Below, in pieces: positions 1 to 5,701 of a stretch of DNA of 5,701 bases. Position 1 is the first letter of the stretch, and each line of letters opens with the position of its first letter. Source of the stretch: an uncultured Lysobacter sp. (GTDB taxonomy: Bacteria > Pseudomonadota > Gammaproteobacteria > Xanthomonadales > Xanthomonadaceae); the NCBI GenBank assembly GCA_946479915.1, contig CAMLHR010000094.1, forward strand, positions 1-5,701, given 5' to 3'. Under the pieces are notes generated by a model. That model searched no databases. It was not told the origin of the DNA and saw only the letters and a program-made list of their open reading frames with translations. Made by a program: the position numbers and the translations under genes.

Positions 1-1
1 A

Positions 2-925
2 TTCGCCGCCACCGCACTGTCCACGCTGCTGCTCGCCGCCTGCGCCACCACCGCGCCGGACGATCCGTCCACGTTGGCCACCACGCCGACGACGCGCACC
101 ATGCAGGAGATCCTCGACGCGTCCACGCCCGCCGACTGGCGCACGCTCGATCCCGACCGGACGCTGTACCTGGGCATCGCCGGCGGGCGCGTGGTGATCG
201 AGCTCGCCCCCGCGTTCGCGCCACGCCACGCGGCCAACATCCGCACGCTCGCACGCGGCCACTATTGGGATGGCCTGAGCATTTACCGCTCGCACGACAA
301 CTTCGTCGTGCAGTTCGGCGACCCGACCGAGGACGAAGCGGCGCGCAAGCCGATCGGTGCGGCGGACGCGCACCTGCCGGCCGAGTTCGACCGGCCGATG
401 GCGGGGCTCGACTTCACGGTGCTGCCCGACGTGGACGGCTGGGCACCGCAGGCCGGCTTCGTGGAAGGCTTCCCCGCGGCGCGGGACCCGGCGGAAGGAC
501 GCGCCTGGCTGGCGCACTGCTACGGCGCCGTCGGCGCGGGGCGCGGCATGGCCGCGGATTCCAGCAACGGCACCGAACTCTACGTCGTGATCGGCCAGGC
601 GCCACGCCAGCTCGACCGCAACATCACGCTGGTCGGTCGCGTCGTCGACGGCATGGAACTGCTCTCGGCCCTGCCCCGCGGCGGCGGACCGCTGGGCTTC
701 CAGGAGGATCCCGCGGACTACGTGCCGATCCGGAGCATCCGCCTGGCCAGCGACCTGCCCGCCGCCGAACGCAGCCCGCTGCAGGTGATGCGCACGGACT
801 CGGCGCTGTTCGCTGAACTGGTGGAATCGCGCCGCAACCGCAACGACGACTGGTACCTGCGCGCGGCCGGCCACATCGACCTGTGCAACGTCCCGGTCCC
901 GGTGCGCGAGGCGCCCGCGCGCTGA
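2..925 (+). CDS. Cyclophilin-type peptidyl-prolyl isomerase lipoprotein (5' end outside window)
   Basis: Predicted to speed cis-trans isomerisation of proline peptide bonds during protein folding in the periplasm. The frame is open from base 2, so the start is off the left edge; 307 residues are visible. The first in-window start candidate, TTG at 74, is not credible because the codons before it encode a lipoprotein signal end: a hydrophobic stretch, then lipobox LAAC with Cys at 41-43. Ala after the Cys fits outer-membrane sorting. The cyclophilin fold is seen in [14 protein letters not shown], in [14 protein letters not shown] (281-322, matching the family's FHRVIxxFMxQGGD) and in [16 protein letters not shown]. 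The catalytic Arg (287-289) and Gln (311-313) are kept. The usual Phe-Met pair is Phe-Val, the SQFFI segment reads ELYVVI, and the Trp and His positions of human cyclophilin A are not conserved. Family assignment is firm; full activity is less sure. About 60 residues after the domain are unassigned. Confidence 0.88.
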   Translation, partial: FAATALSTLLLAACATTAPDDPSTLATTPTTRTMQEILDASTPADWRTLDPDRTLYLGIAGGRVVIELAPAFAPRHAANIRTLARGHYWDGLSIYRSHDNFVVQFGDPTEDEAARKPIGAADAHLPAEFDRPMAGLDFTVLPDVDGWAPQAGFVEGFPAARDPAEGRAWLAHCYGAVGAGRGMAADSSNGTELYVVIGQAPRQLDRNITLVGRVVDGMELLSALPRGGGPLGFQEDPADYVPIRSIRLASDLPAAERSPLQVMRTDSALFAELVESRRNRNDDWYLRAAGHIDLCNVPVPVREAPAR

Positions 926-979
926 GCTGGCCGTCACGCGGCATTGGCCGGGGCCTGCCTAGCCTGCCCCCAGGCACAC

Positions 980-984
980 AGGAG
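980..984 (+). promoter_or_regulatory. Ribosome binding site of the small acidic gene
   Basis: AGGAG lies nine bases before ATG 994. It favours that start over the second ATG at 1003, which would be 18 bases away, and over upstream starts that would overlap the end of the cyclophilin gene. Confidence 0.7.
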
Positions 985-993
985 TCCCCGGCC

Positions 994-1290
994 ATGTCCA
1001 CCATGCGATTGCGCGTCACCGGCAGCGAGGAGGACGCGCGCACGTTCATGAACCTGCTGCAGAGCCTGGACGGCATCGAGCACGTCGAGGAAGTGTCGGA
1101 CCTGATGCCGCACATGGACGACGCCGACTCCAGCTCCGCCGGCCTGAGCGACGTGCAGGGCCCGGACGTGCACGGCATCGAGGTGGGGATCCCCAACCGT
1201 TCCACCGAACGCAAGGTCCGCGAGGCCGCCGAGGCGCTGGCCTTCGACCTGGACGTCCTGGTGGAGTTCGAGCAGGACGACGAGGAATGA
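994..1290 (+). CDS. Small acidic protein of unknown function (98 aa)
   Basis: I do not recognise this family. The product has about 25 Asp/Glu against 7 Arg/Lys, so it is strongly acidic, with no signal peptide or membrane segment; it is expected to be cytosolic. The alternation of segments suggests a small alpha/beta fold. There is a probable strand MRLRVTG (4-10), a helix around 11-25 and a strand around 28-36. A Ser/Asp-rich linker follows (42-55), then a strand GIEVGIP (61-67), a helix 70-84 and a strand DVLVEFE (87-93), with an acidic tail QDDEE. This could be a ferredoxin-like or ACT-like arrangement, but that is only inferred from the pattern. The ATG at 994 has a good ribosome binding site. 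The next gene starts 18 bases after the stop, in the same frame, and encodes a c-di-GMP enzyme, so a partner or regulatory role is possible but unproven. Codon use matches the neighbours. Confidence 0.8.
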   Translation: MSTMRLRVTGSEEDARTFMNLLQSLDGIEHVEEVSDLMPHMDDADSSSAGLSDVQGPDVHGIEVGIPNRSTERKVREAAEALAFDLDVLVEFEQDDEE

Positions 1291-1308
1291 CCTGACGCAG
1301 GCTTCGCG

Positions 1309-3849
1309 ATGCCGAACGAACTGGCGCAACTGCAGGCCGCGATCGCGAGGCTGGAGGAAGCGGAGAAGCTCCAGCGCGCGCTGTATGCGATCGCCGACAT
1401 GGCCGGCTCCGACCTGGACATGCCCGACATGTTGCGCGGGCTGCACAGGATCGTCGCGGAGCTGATGTACGCGGAGAACTTCTACATCGCGCTCTACAAC
1501 CGCGAAAGCGACAGCATCCGCTTCATCTACTTCGCCGACGCCATCGACACCGACGCGCCGCCCGGCCGCGAGGAGATCCCGCTTTCGTCGATCGACCGGG
1601 GCCTGAGCTGGTACCTCATCCGCGAGCGCAAGCCCCTGATGGGGACGCCCGCCGAACTCGAATCGCAGGTGTCCGGGCCGCTGCGCCTGATCGGCGCCGA
1701 CAGCACCGACTGGCTGGGCGTGCCGATGATGCGCGACGGCGCGGTGCGCGGGATCGTCGTGGTGCAGAGCTACCAGCCCGGCCGCTTCTACACGCGCCAG
1801 GAAAAGTCGCTGCTCGCCTTCGTGGCCGAGCACATCCTCACGGCCCTGGAGCGCAAGGCCGGCCAGGCCGAACTCGAGCGCCGGGTCGAGGAACGCACCC
1901 GCCAGCTGGAGGTCGCCAACGAGGCGTTGCGGCGGCAGGTGACCGAGCGCGAACGCGGCGAGCGCCTGCAGGCGGCGCTGTACCGCATCGCCGCGCTCGC
2001 GGGCAGCATCGACGACATCCCCGGCTTCTTCGCCCATGTGCACGCGACGGTGGGCGAGTTGCTCGACGCGCGGAACTTCTACGTCGCGCTGCTCGCCGAC
2101 GACGGCGAAACCGTCACGTTCCCCTACGTGGTGGACCAGCACGAACACGACTGGCGCCCTCGCAAGCGCGGCCGCGGCCTGACCGAGTTCGTGCTGGAGA
2201 GCGGTCGCCCGCAGCTCGTGGACCGGGCACGCGCGCGGGAACTGGAGGACAGCGGCCGGGTCAGCACCGGCCGGATGATCGACGTGACGGTCGCGTGGCT
2301 CGGCGTGCCCCTCTACGGACTGGAAGGCCCGCTCGGCGTGATCGCGGTCCAGACCTACGAGGCCAGCCATGCCTACACGTCCAGCGACGTCGAACTGCTC
2401 ACGTTCGTGTCCTACCAGGTGGCCAGCAGCCTCGAGCGCCAGCGCGCGGCGGAGCTGCTGCGCAGGTCGAACCAGGAACTGGAGGCCCGGGTGGAGGACC
2501 GGACTGCGGCGCTGCGCGAGCAGATCGCCGTGCGGGAGCAGGTCGAGGCCCAGCTGCAGCACCAGGTCATGCACGACGCCCTCACCGGGCTGCCCAACCG
2601 CATCTACCTGCGGGACCGGATCGAGCGGGCGCTGGCGCGCGTGCACCGGAACGAGGGCGAGAAGTTCGCCCTGCTGTACGTGGACGTGGACCGGTTCAAG
2701 GTGATCAACGACAGCCTCGGCCACGGCTCGGGCGACGAGGTGCTGCGCGGCATGGCGGCACGCTTGTCGGACAGCGTGCGCGAACCCGACGTCATCGCCC
2801 GGCTGGCCGGCGACGAGTTCGCGGTGCTGATCGAGGACGCCAGCCAGCCCGGGACCGCCTGCAAGGTCGCCGCCCGGATCCTGGAGGCGCTGGAGGAGGC
2901 GCCGCTGCCGCTCGCGGCGCGCCGGCTCAAGGTCTCGGCAAGCGTCGGCATCGCGATCGTGGATGCCCGCTACGCCTCGCCGGACAAGGTGCTGCACGAC
3001 GCCGATGTCGCGCTCTACCGCGCGAAGGCCGCGGGCCGCAACCGGTTCGTGCTGTTCGACGATGCGATGCAGCAGAGCGCGATGGACGTGCTCGAACTCG
3101 AACAGGCCCTGCGCACGGCGCTGGCCCGCAACGAGTTCGAGCCGCACTTCCAGCCCCTGGTGCGGCTGCGCGACCGCGAGGTCGTCGGGTTCGAGGCGCT
3201 GATCCGCTGGCGCCACCCGCACCGCGGGCTGCTGCCGCCGGGCGACTTCATGCCCGTGGCGGAGGAGAGCGGCCTGCAGGAGGCCATCGACTGGCGGATG
3301 TACCGGCTGGCGATGGAATGCGCGCGGAAGCTGCTCGAGGGCGACCAGTACCTGTCCATCAACGTGCCGCCGCGGATGTTCCAGTCCGAGGGATTCGTCG
3401 AGCGGCTGCTGGCGCTCGCCGGGCAGGTGCGCTTCGACCCGAAGCGGCTGCGTGTGGAGGTCACGGAGGGCACGCTGCTCGCCGATCCCGAAGCCGTCGT
3501 GCAGGTGCTCGGCACCCTGCGCGACGCGGGCGTGGAGACCGCGCTGGACGATTTCGGCACCGGCTATTCGTCGCTCGGCCAGGTGCACCGCTACCCGCTG
3601 TGCTCGATCAAGGTGGACCGCAGCTTCGTCGAGCCCTTCGGCGAAGGCGGCGCCACGCCGCGCAACGCCGCGGTCGTCGAGGCGATCCTGGCGCTGGGCC
3701 AGGCGCTCGACATGGAGATCGTCGCCGAGGGCGTGGAGACCGAGGAACAGCGCGAGACGCTGATGAAGATGGGTTGCCGGTACGGACAGGGCTTCCTGTT
3801 CGGGCGCCCCCACCCCGCCGGGTACTGGCGTCGCCAGGCCGCGGCCTGA
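1309..3849 (+). CDS. GAF-GAF-GGDEF-EAL diguanylate cyclase/phosphodiesterase
   Basis: Predicted cytosolic c-di-GMP turnover enzyme of 846 residues with no membrane segment. Order: short helix (5-20), GAF 1 (about 21-185), coiled coil (185-219), GAF 2 (220-385), coiled coil (385-420), GGDEF (about 421-585), EAL (about 595-840). The GGDEF domain has DALTGLPNR from D423, metal-site D459 in DVDRFK, AGDEF at 500-504 in place of GGDEF, and an inhibitory-site RxxD (R491-D494) at the normal five-residue distance. The EAL domain has EALIRW (629-634), N685, E717 and E720, DDFGTG from D747, K768/D770, E807 and Q827. The usual phosphodiesterase metal and catalytic residues are therefore present. From known family rules the EAL half should be active; AGDEF variants can be active, so the protein may be bifunctional. 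The GAF domains probably sense a small molecule, but the ligand cannot be read. ATG 1309 has only a weak GCAGG site (1297-1301). An in-frame TGA at 1288 limits any upstream start. Confidence 0.95.
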   Translation: MPNELAQLQAAIARLEEAEKLQRALYAIADMAGSDLDMPDMLRGLHRIVAELMYAENFYIALYNRESDSIRFIYFADAIDTDAPPGREEIPLSSIDRGLSWYLIRERKPLMGTPAELESQVSGPLRLIGADSTDWLGVPMMRDGAVRGIVVVQSYQPGRFYTRQEKSLLAFVAEHILTALERKAGQAELERRVEERTRQLEVANEALRRQVTERERGERLQAALYRIAALAGSIDDIPGFFAHVHATVGELLDARNFYVALLADDGETVTFPYVVDQHEHDWRPRKRGRGLTEFVLESGRPQLVDRARARELEDSGRVSTGRMIDVTVAWLGVPLYGLEGPLGVIAVQTYEASHAYTSSDVELLTFVSYQVASSLERQRAAELLRRSNQELEARVEDRTAALREQIAVREQVEAQLQHQVMHDALTGLPNRIYLRDRIERALARVHRNEGEKFALLYVDVDRFKVINDSLGHGSGDEVLRGMAARLSDSVREPDVIARLAGDEFAVLIEDASQPGTACKVAARILEALEEAPLPLAARRLKVSASVGIAIVDARYASPDKVLHDADVALYRAKAAGRNRFVLFDDAMQQSAMDVLELEQALRTALARNEFEPHFQPLVRLRDREVVGFEALIRWRHPHRGLLPPGDFMPVAEESGLQEAIDWRMYRLAMECARKLLEGDQYLSINVPPRMFQSEGFVERLLALAGQVRFDPKRLRVEVTEGTLLADPEAVVQVLGTLRDAGVETALDDFGTGYSSLGQVHRYPLCSIKVDRSFVEPFGEGGATPRNAAVVEAILALGQALDMEIVAEGVETEEQRETLMKMGCRYGQGFLFGRPHPAGYWRRQAAA

Positions 3850-3852
3850 AAC

Positions 3853-3857
3853 AGGAG
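3853..3857 (+). promoter_or_regulatory. Ribosome binding site of the dehydrogenase gene
   Basis: AGGAG begins four bases after the stop of the GAF-GAF-GGDEF-EAL gene and six bases before ATG 3864, which fixes that start. The surrounding ACAGGAGTCCC (3851-3861) is identical to the leader of the small acidic gene (978-988). Confidence 0.75.
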
Positions 3858-3863
3858 TCCCGG

Positions 3864-4733
3864 ATGGCCGCCTCGAAGAAGCCGAAAAAGGTGAACCCGC
3901 CGCAGGAGCAGGCGCGCCAGCCGGGCAGGCAGGGGCGGATGCATCCCGAACCGGTGACCATCCGCGACGACTACGTGGGCAGCGCCAAGCTCGAGGGCGG
4001 CGTCGCGCTGGTCACCGGCGGCGACAGCGGCATCGGCCGCGCGGTTGCCGTCCACTTCGCGCGGGAGGGCGCCGACATCGCGATCGCCTACCTGTCCGAG
4101 GACCGGGACGCGGAGGAGACCCGGCGCCTGGTCGAGGACGAGGGCCACGAGTGCCTGCTCATCAAGGGCGACCTGAAGAAGCAGGCGCATTGCCGGCGCG
4201 TCGTCGAGCGCGTGGTGCGCCGGTTCGGCGGCCTGGACGTGCTGGTCTGCAACCACGCCATGCAGTTCCCCGTGGAGGCGCCGGAGGAACTGACGCCGGC
4301 GCAGGTCCGCACCACGTTCGAGACCAACGTCTTCTCGTACATGTACCTGTGCGCGGCCGCGACGCCGCACCTGGAGGACGGCGGCTGCATCATCAACACC
4401 GGCTCGATCACGGGCACGCGCGGCCACGAGACGCTGATCGACTACGCGGCGACCAAGGGCGCGATCCAGTCGCTCACGTTCTCGCTGGCGCAGATGCTGG
4501 CCGAGCGCGGGATCCGGGTGAACGCCGTGGCGCCCGGGCCCATCTGGACCCCCCTGATCCCGGCCAGCTTCGACCGGAAGAAGGTGGCGAAATTCGGGTC
4601 CACCACCCTCATGGGGCGCCCCGGCCAGCCCGCCGAGGTGGCGCCGGCCTACGTGTACCTGGCCAGCCGGGATGCGAGCTACGTCACGGGCCAGATCATC
4701 CACGTCAACGGCGGCGGGCACATCTCGGCCTGA
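3864..4733 (+). CDS. Short-chain dehydrogenase/reductase, YghA/YdaD-like
   Basis: Predicted NAD(P)(H)-dependent oxidoreductase of 289 residues with a Rossmann fold, expected in the cytoplasm. The N-terminal extension of about 45 residues is basic and Pro/Gln-rich, then carries MHPEP and DDYVGSAKLEG. Such an extension is typical of the group that includes E. coli YghA and Bacillus YdaD (general stress protein 39). The cofactor motif TGGDSGIG is at 51-58. The catalytic set is Asn155, Ser181 (in NTGSITG), Tyr194 and Lys198 (YAATK). PGPIWTPL at 224-231 and GQIIHVNGG near the C-terminus are also standard. Oddity: the NNAG structural motif reads CNHA (129-132), so its first Asn is Cys. The substrate cannot be read from sequence. 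The gene starts 14 bases after the c-di-GMP gene and probably shares its transcript. A stress-related role is inferred only from relatives. Confidence 0.93.
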   Translation: MAASKKPKKVNPPQEQARQPGRQGRMHPEPVTIRDDYVGSAKLEGGVALVTGGDSGIGRAVAVHFAREGADIAIAYLSEDRDAEETRRLVEDEGHECLLIKGDLKKQAHCRRVVERVVRRFGGLDVLVCNHAMQFPVEAPEELTPAQVRTTFETNVFSYMYLCAAATPHLEDGGCIINTGSITGTRGHETLIDYAATKGAIQSLTFSLAQMLAERGIRVNAVAPGPIWTPLIPASFDRKKVAKFGSTTLMGRPGQPAEVAPAYVYLASRDASYVTGQIIHVNGGGHISA

Positions 4734-4754
4734 CCGGGACCTTCGGCACCCCGG
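4734..4754 (+). terminator. Possible weak hairpin after the dehydrogenase stop
   Basis: Directly after the stop codon, CCGGG (4734-4738) can pair with CCCGG (4750-4754). A small inner CC/GG pairing (4740-4741 with 4745-4746) closes a TTC loop. No T run follows; eight C follow instead. It is therefore not a standard intrinsic terminator, and in DNA this GC-rich it could be chance. Confidence 0.25.
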
Positions 4755-4767
4755 CCCCCCCCGGGCG

Positions 4768-4788
4768 GCCCGATATGCTTCGGGCTTT
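4768..4788 (+). promoter_or_regulatory. Hairpin with TATGCT loop: possible promoter -10 or terminator
   Basis: GCCCGA (4768-4773) and TCGGGC (4780-4785) form a perfect six-base stem around a six-base loop TATGCT, followed by TTT. TATGCT matches four of six bases of the sigma-70 -10 consensus and lies 25 bases before the DUF885 start, which would give a very short leader. No convincing -35 box is seen. The same element could instead act as a weak terminator for the upstream unit. The hairpin is visible in the sequence; both roles are inference. Confidence 0.35.
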
Positions 4789-4791
4789 CCC

Positions 4792-4799
4792 AGGGGAGG
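4792..4799 (+). promoter_or_regulatory. Strong ribosome binding site of the DUF885 gene
   Basis: AGGGGAGG ends five bases before ATG 4805. It supports that start, which also puts a complete lipoprotein signal peptide at the N-terminus. Confidence 0.75.
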
Positions 4800-4804
4800 T
4801 TCCG

Positions 4805-5701
4805 ATGCGCACGAAACTGCTGACCGCGGCGCTGCTTGCCGCCACCCTCGCCGCCTGCGGGGGCGAGACGACGAACCCGCAGGCCGAAGGCGCGACCGCC
4901 GAACAGCGCGAGGCCTCGCCGGCCGACGCCGCCTTCGCCGCGCTGGGCGAGCGCTGGCTCGACGGCGCGATGCGCCTGCAGCCGGTCTACGCCACCCAGG
5001 TCGGCGACCACCGCTTCGACGACCGGCTGGGCGACTTCAGCGCGGAGGGCCGCCAGGCCTTCGCCGACTTCACCCGCGGCATGCTCGTCGAGCTCGACGC
5101 CATCGACCACGCGCAGCTCTCGCGCGCCAACAAGATCGACGCCGCGCTGCTGCGCAACCAGCTCGAGTACGACCTGTGGGGCCTGGAGACGCTGCAGTCG
5201 TGGGCCTGGGACCCGCAGATGTACGGCCAGGTCGCCGGCGGCGCGCTCTACGGCCTGATGGCGCGCGAGTTCGCGCCGATGCCCGAGCGCCTGGCCGCGG
5301 CGACCGCCCGCATGGAGCAGATCCCGGCCCTGTTCGCGCAGATGCGCGAGAACCTCGACCCGGCGCGCGTGCCGAAGATCCACGCCGAGACCGTCGCGCG
5401 CCAGAACGCCGGTCTGTTGAGCATCGTCGACGGGCTGATCCTGCCGCACGCCGACGCCTTGCAGGGCGAGCAGCGCCAGCGCCTGGACGCGGCCGTCGAC
5501 ACCCTGCGCAAGGCCGTCGCCGAGCAGCAGGCCTGGCTCGACGGGACGCTGGTGCCCAACGCCAGGGGCGACTTCCGCATCGGCGCGGAACTGTACGACG
5601 CCAAGCTCGCCTTCGCGCTCAACTCGCCGCTGTCGCGCGCGCAGATCCGCACCCGCGCCGAGGCGCAGATCGAGCAGACCCGCGCGGAGATGTACGCGAT
5701 C
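4805..5701 (+). CDS. DUF885 family lipoprotein (3' end outside window)
   Basis: The first 299 codons are present, with no stop before the right edge. The N-terminus MRTKLLTAALLAATLAACGG is a classical lipoprotein signal peptide: basic n-region, hydrophobic core, lipobox LAAC with Cys18 (4856-4858). Gly after the Cys fits outer-membrane sorting. A low-complexity linker (about 19-42) follows, then the DUF885 N-terminal region, recognisable by WLDGAMRLQPVYATQVGDHR and FDDRLGDFS and by long helices after that. DUF885 proteins usually carry an HExxH-type zinc motif (HE-x-PGHH) further toward the C-terminus and are thought to be metallopeptidases. That part is beyond the window, so catalytic competence cannot be judged here. 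Many xanthomonads have several such lipoproteins. The gene has its own strong ribosome binding site and is 71 bases from the dehydrogenase gene, so it is probably transcribed separately. Confidence 0.88.
   Translation, partial: MRTKLLTAALLAATLAACGGETTNPQAEGATAEQREASPADAAFAALGERWLDGAMRLQPVYATQVGDHRFDDRLGDFSAEGRQAFADFTRGMLVELDAIDHAQLSRANKIDAALLRNQLEYDLWGLETLQSWAWDPQMYGQVAGGALYGLMAREFAPMPERLAAATARMEQIPALFAQMRENLDPARVPKIHAETVARQNAGLLSIVDGLILPHADALQGEQRQRLDAAVDTLRKAVAEQQAWLDGTLVPNARGDFRIGAELYDAKLAFALNSPLSRAQIRTRAEAQIEQTRAEMYAI

Noticed and set aside
74..76. TTG as the start of the cyclophilin gene
   Set aside because: The same frame is open to the left edge and encodes a lipoprotein signal end and lipobox before this codon, so the true start is outside the window.
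953..975. Direct repeat GCCTGCC (953-959 and 962-968) and short hairpin GCCTG/CAGGC (962-975) before the small acidic gene
   Set aside because: Too short and too GC-rich to separate from chance. No -35/-10 pair with acceptable spacing was found around it.
1287..1295. ATG overlapping the stop of the small acidic gene (ATGA), as in coupled genes
   Set aside because: This ATG is in a different frame from the next gene and meets a stop after two codons, so the start at 1309 stands.
934..3813. Very long open frame on the - strand (959 codons) opposite the small acidic and c-di-GMP genes
   Set aside because: Its translation is a His/Arg/Ala/Leu/Val-rich string with no family motif. It is what strong G/C bias at third codon positions produces opposite a real gene. 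The + strand genes carry clear domains and starts.
2295..3863. Open + strand frame running through the c-di-GMP gene into the dehydrogenase, which could look like one 812-residue protein
   Set aside because: The first 523 codons are an out-of-frame reading of the GGDEF/EAL region, giving low-complexity Arg/Gly/Ala sequence. Only the part from 3864 is a real protein, with its own ribosome binding site.
3591..4721. Open frame on the - strand opposite the dehydrogenase gene
   Set aside because: Compositional shadow with no recognisable domain and no supporting ribosome binding site or promoter noticed.
4679..5652. Open frames on the - strand opposite the DUF885 gene
   Set aside because: The + strand frame has a signal peptide, lipobox, strong ribosome binding site and DUF885 motifs. 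The antisense frames show none of these.

Overview
The window is very GC-rich DNA with G or C at nearly every third codon position. The protein types are a lipoprotein cyclophilin, a DUF885 lipoprotein and a multidomain GAF/GGDEF/EAL protein. Together they suggest a gammaproteobacterium of the Xanthomonadaceae (Lysobacter/Luteimonas-like). This placement is inference from composition and gene content, because the window holds no phylogenetic marker. All genes lie on the + strand and the region is densely coding. I saw no rRNA, tRNA, CRISPR array, insertion sequence or prophage gene.

Layout: (1) 2-925 is the 3' part of a lipoprotein with a cyclophilin-type peptidyl-prolyl isomerase domain; its start codon lies left of the window. 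(2) 994-1290 encodes a 98-residue, strongly acidic protein I do not recognise. (3) 1309-3849 encodes an 846-residue cytosolic GAF-GAF-GGDEF-EAL protein, predicted to make and/or break c-di-GMP. (4) 3864-4733 encodes a 289-residue short-chain dehydrogenase/reductase of the YghA/YdaD type. (5) 4805 to the right edge is the 5' part of a DUF885 lipoprotein, cut off before the usual zinc-binding motif.

Genes 2-4 are separated by only 18 and 14 bases and are probably one transcription unit: a small acidic protein, a c-di-GMP enzyme and an oxidoreductase. The flanking lipoprotein genes are set apart by 68 and 71 bases. The 71-base gap before the DUF885 gene holds two short hairpins, a run of eight C and a possible -10 box. 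Genes 1 and 5 are predicted to act at the periplasmic face of the outer membrane, and genes 2-4 in the cytoplasm.

I did not find a clear new defence or mobile system. The points most worth a second look are the small acidic gene in the same frame as the c-di-GMP enzyme gene, with only a TGA-C stop and six sense codons between them; the AGDEF variant beside an intact I-site and a full set of EAL residues; the duplicated GAF plus coiled-coil unit; and an altered NNAG motif in the dehydrogenase.
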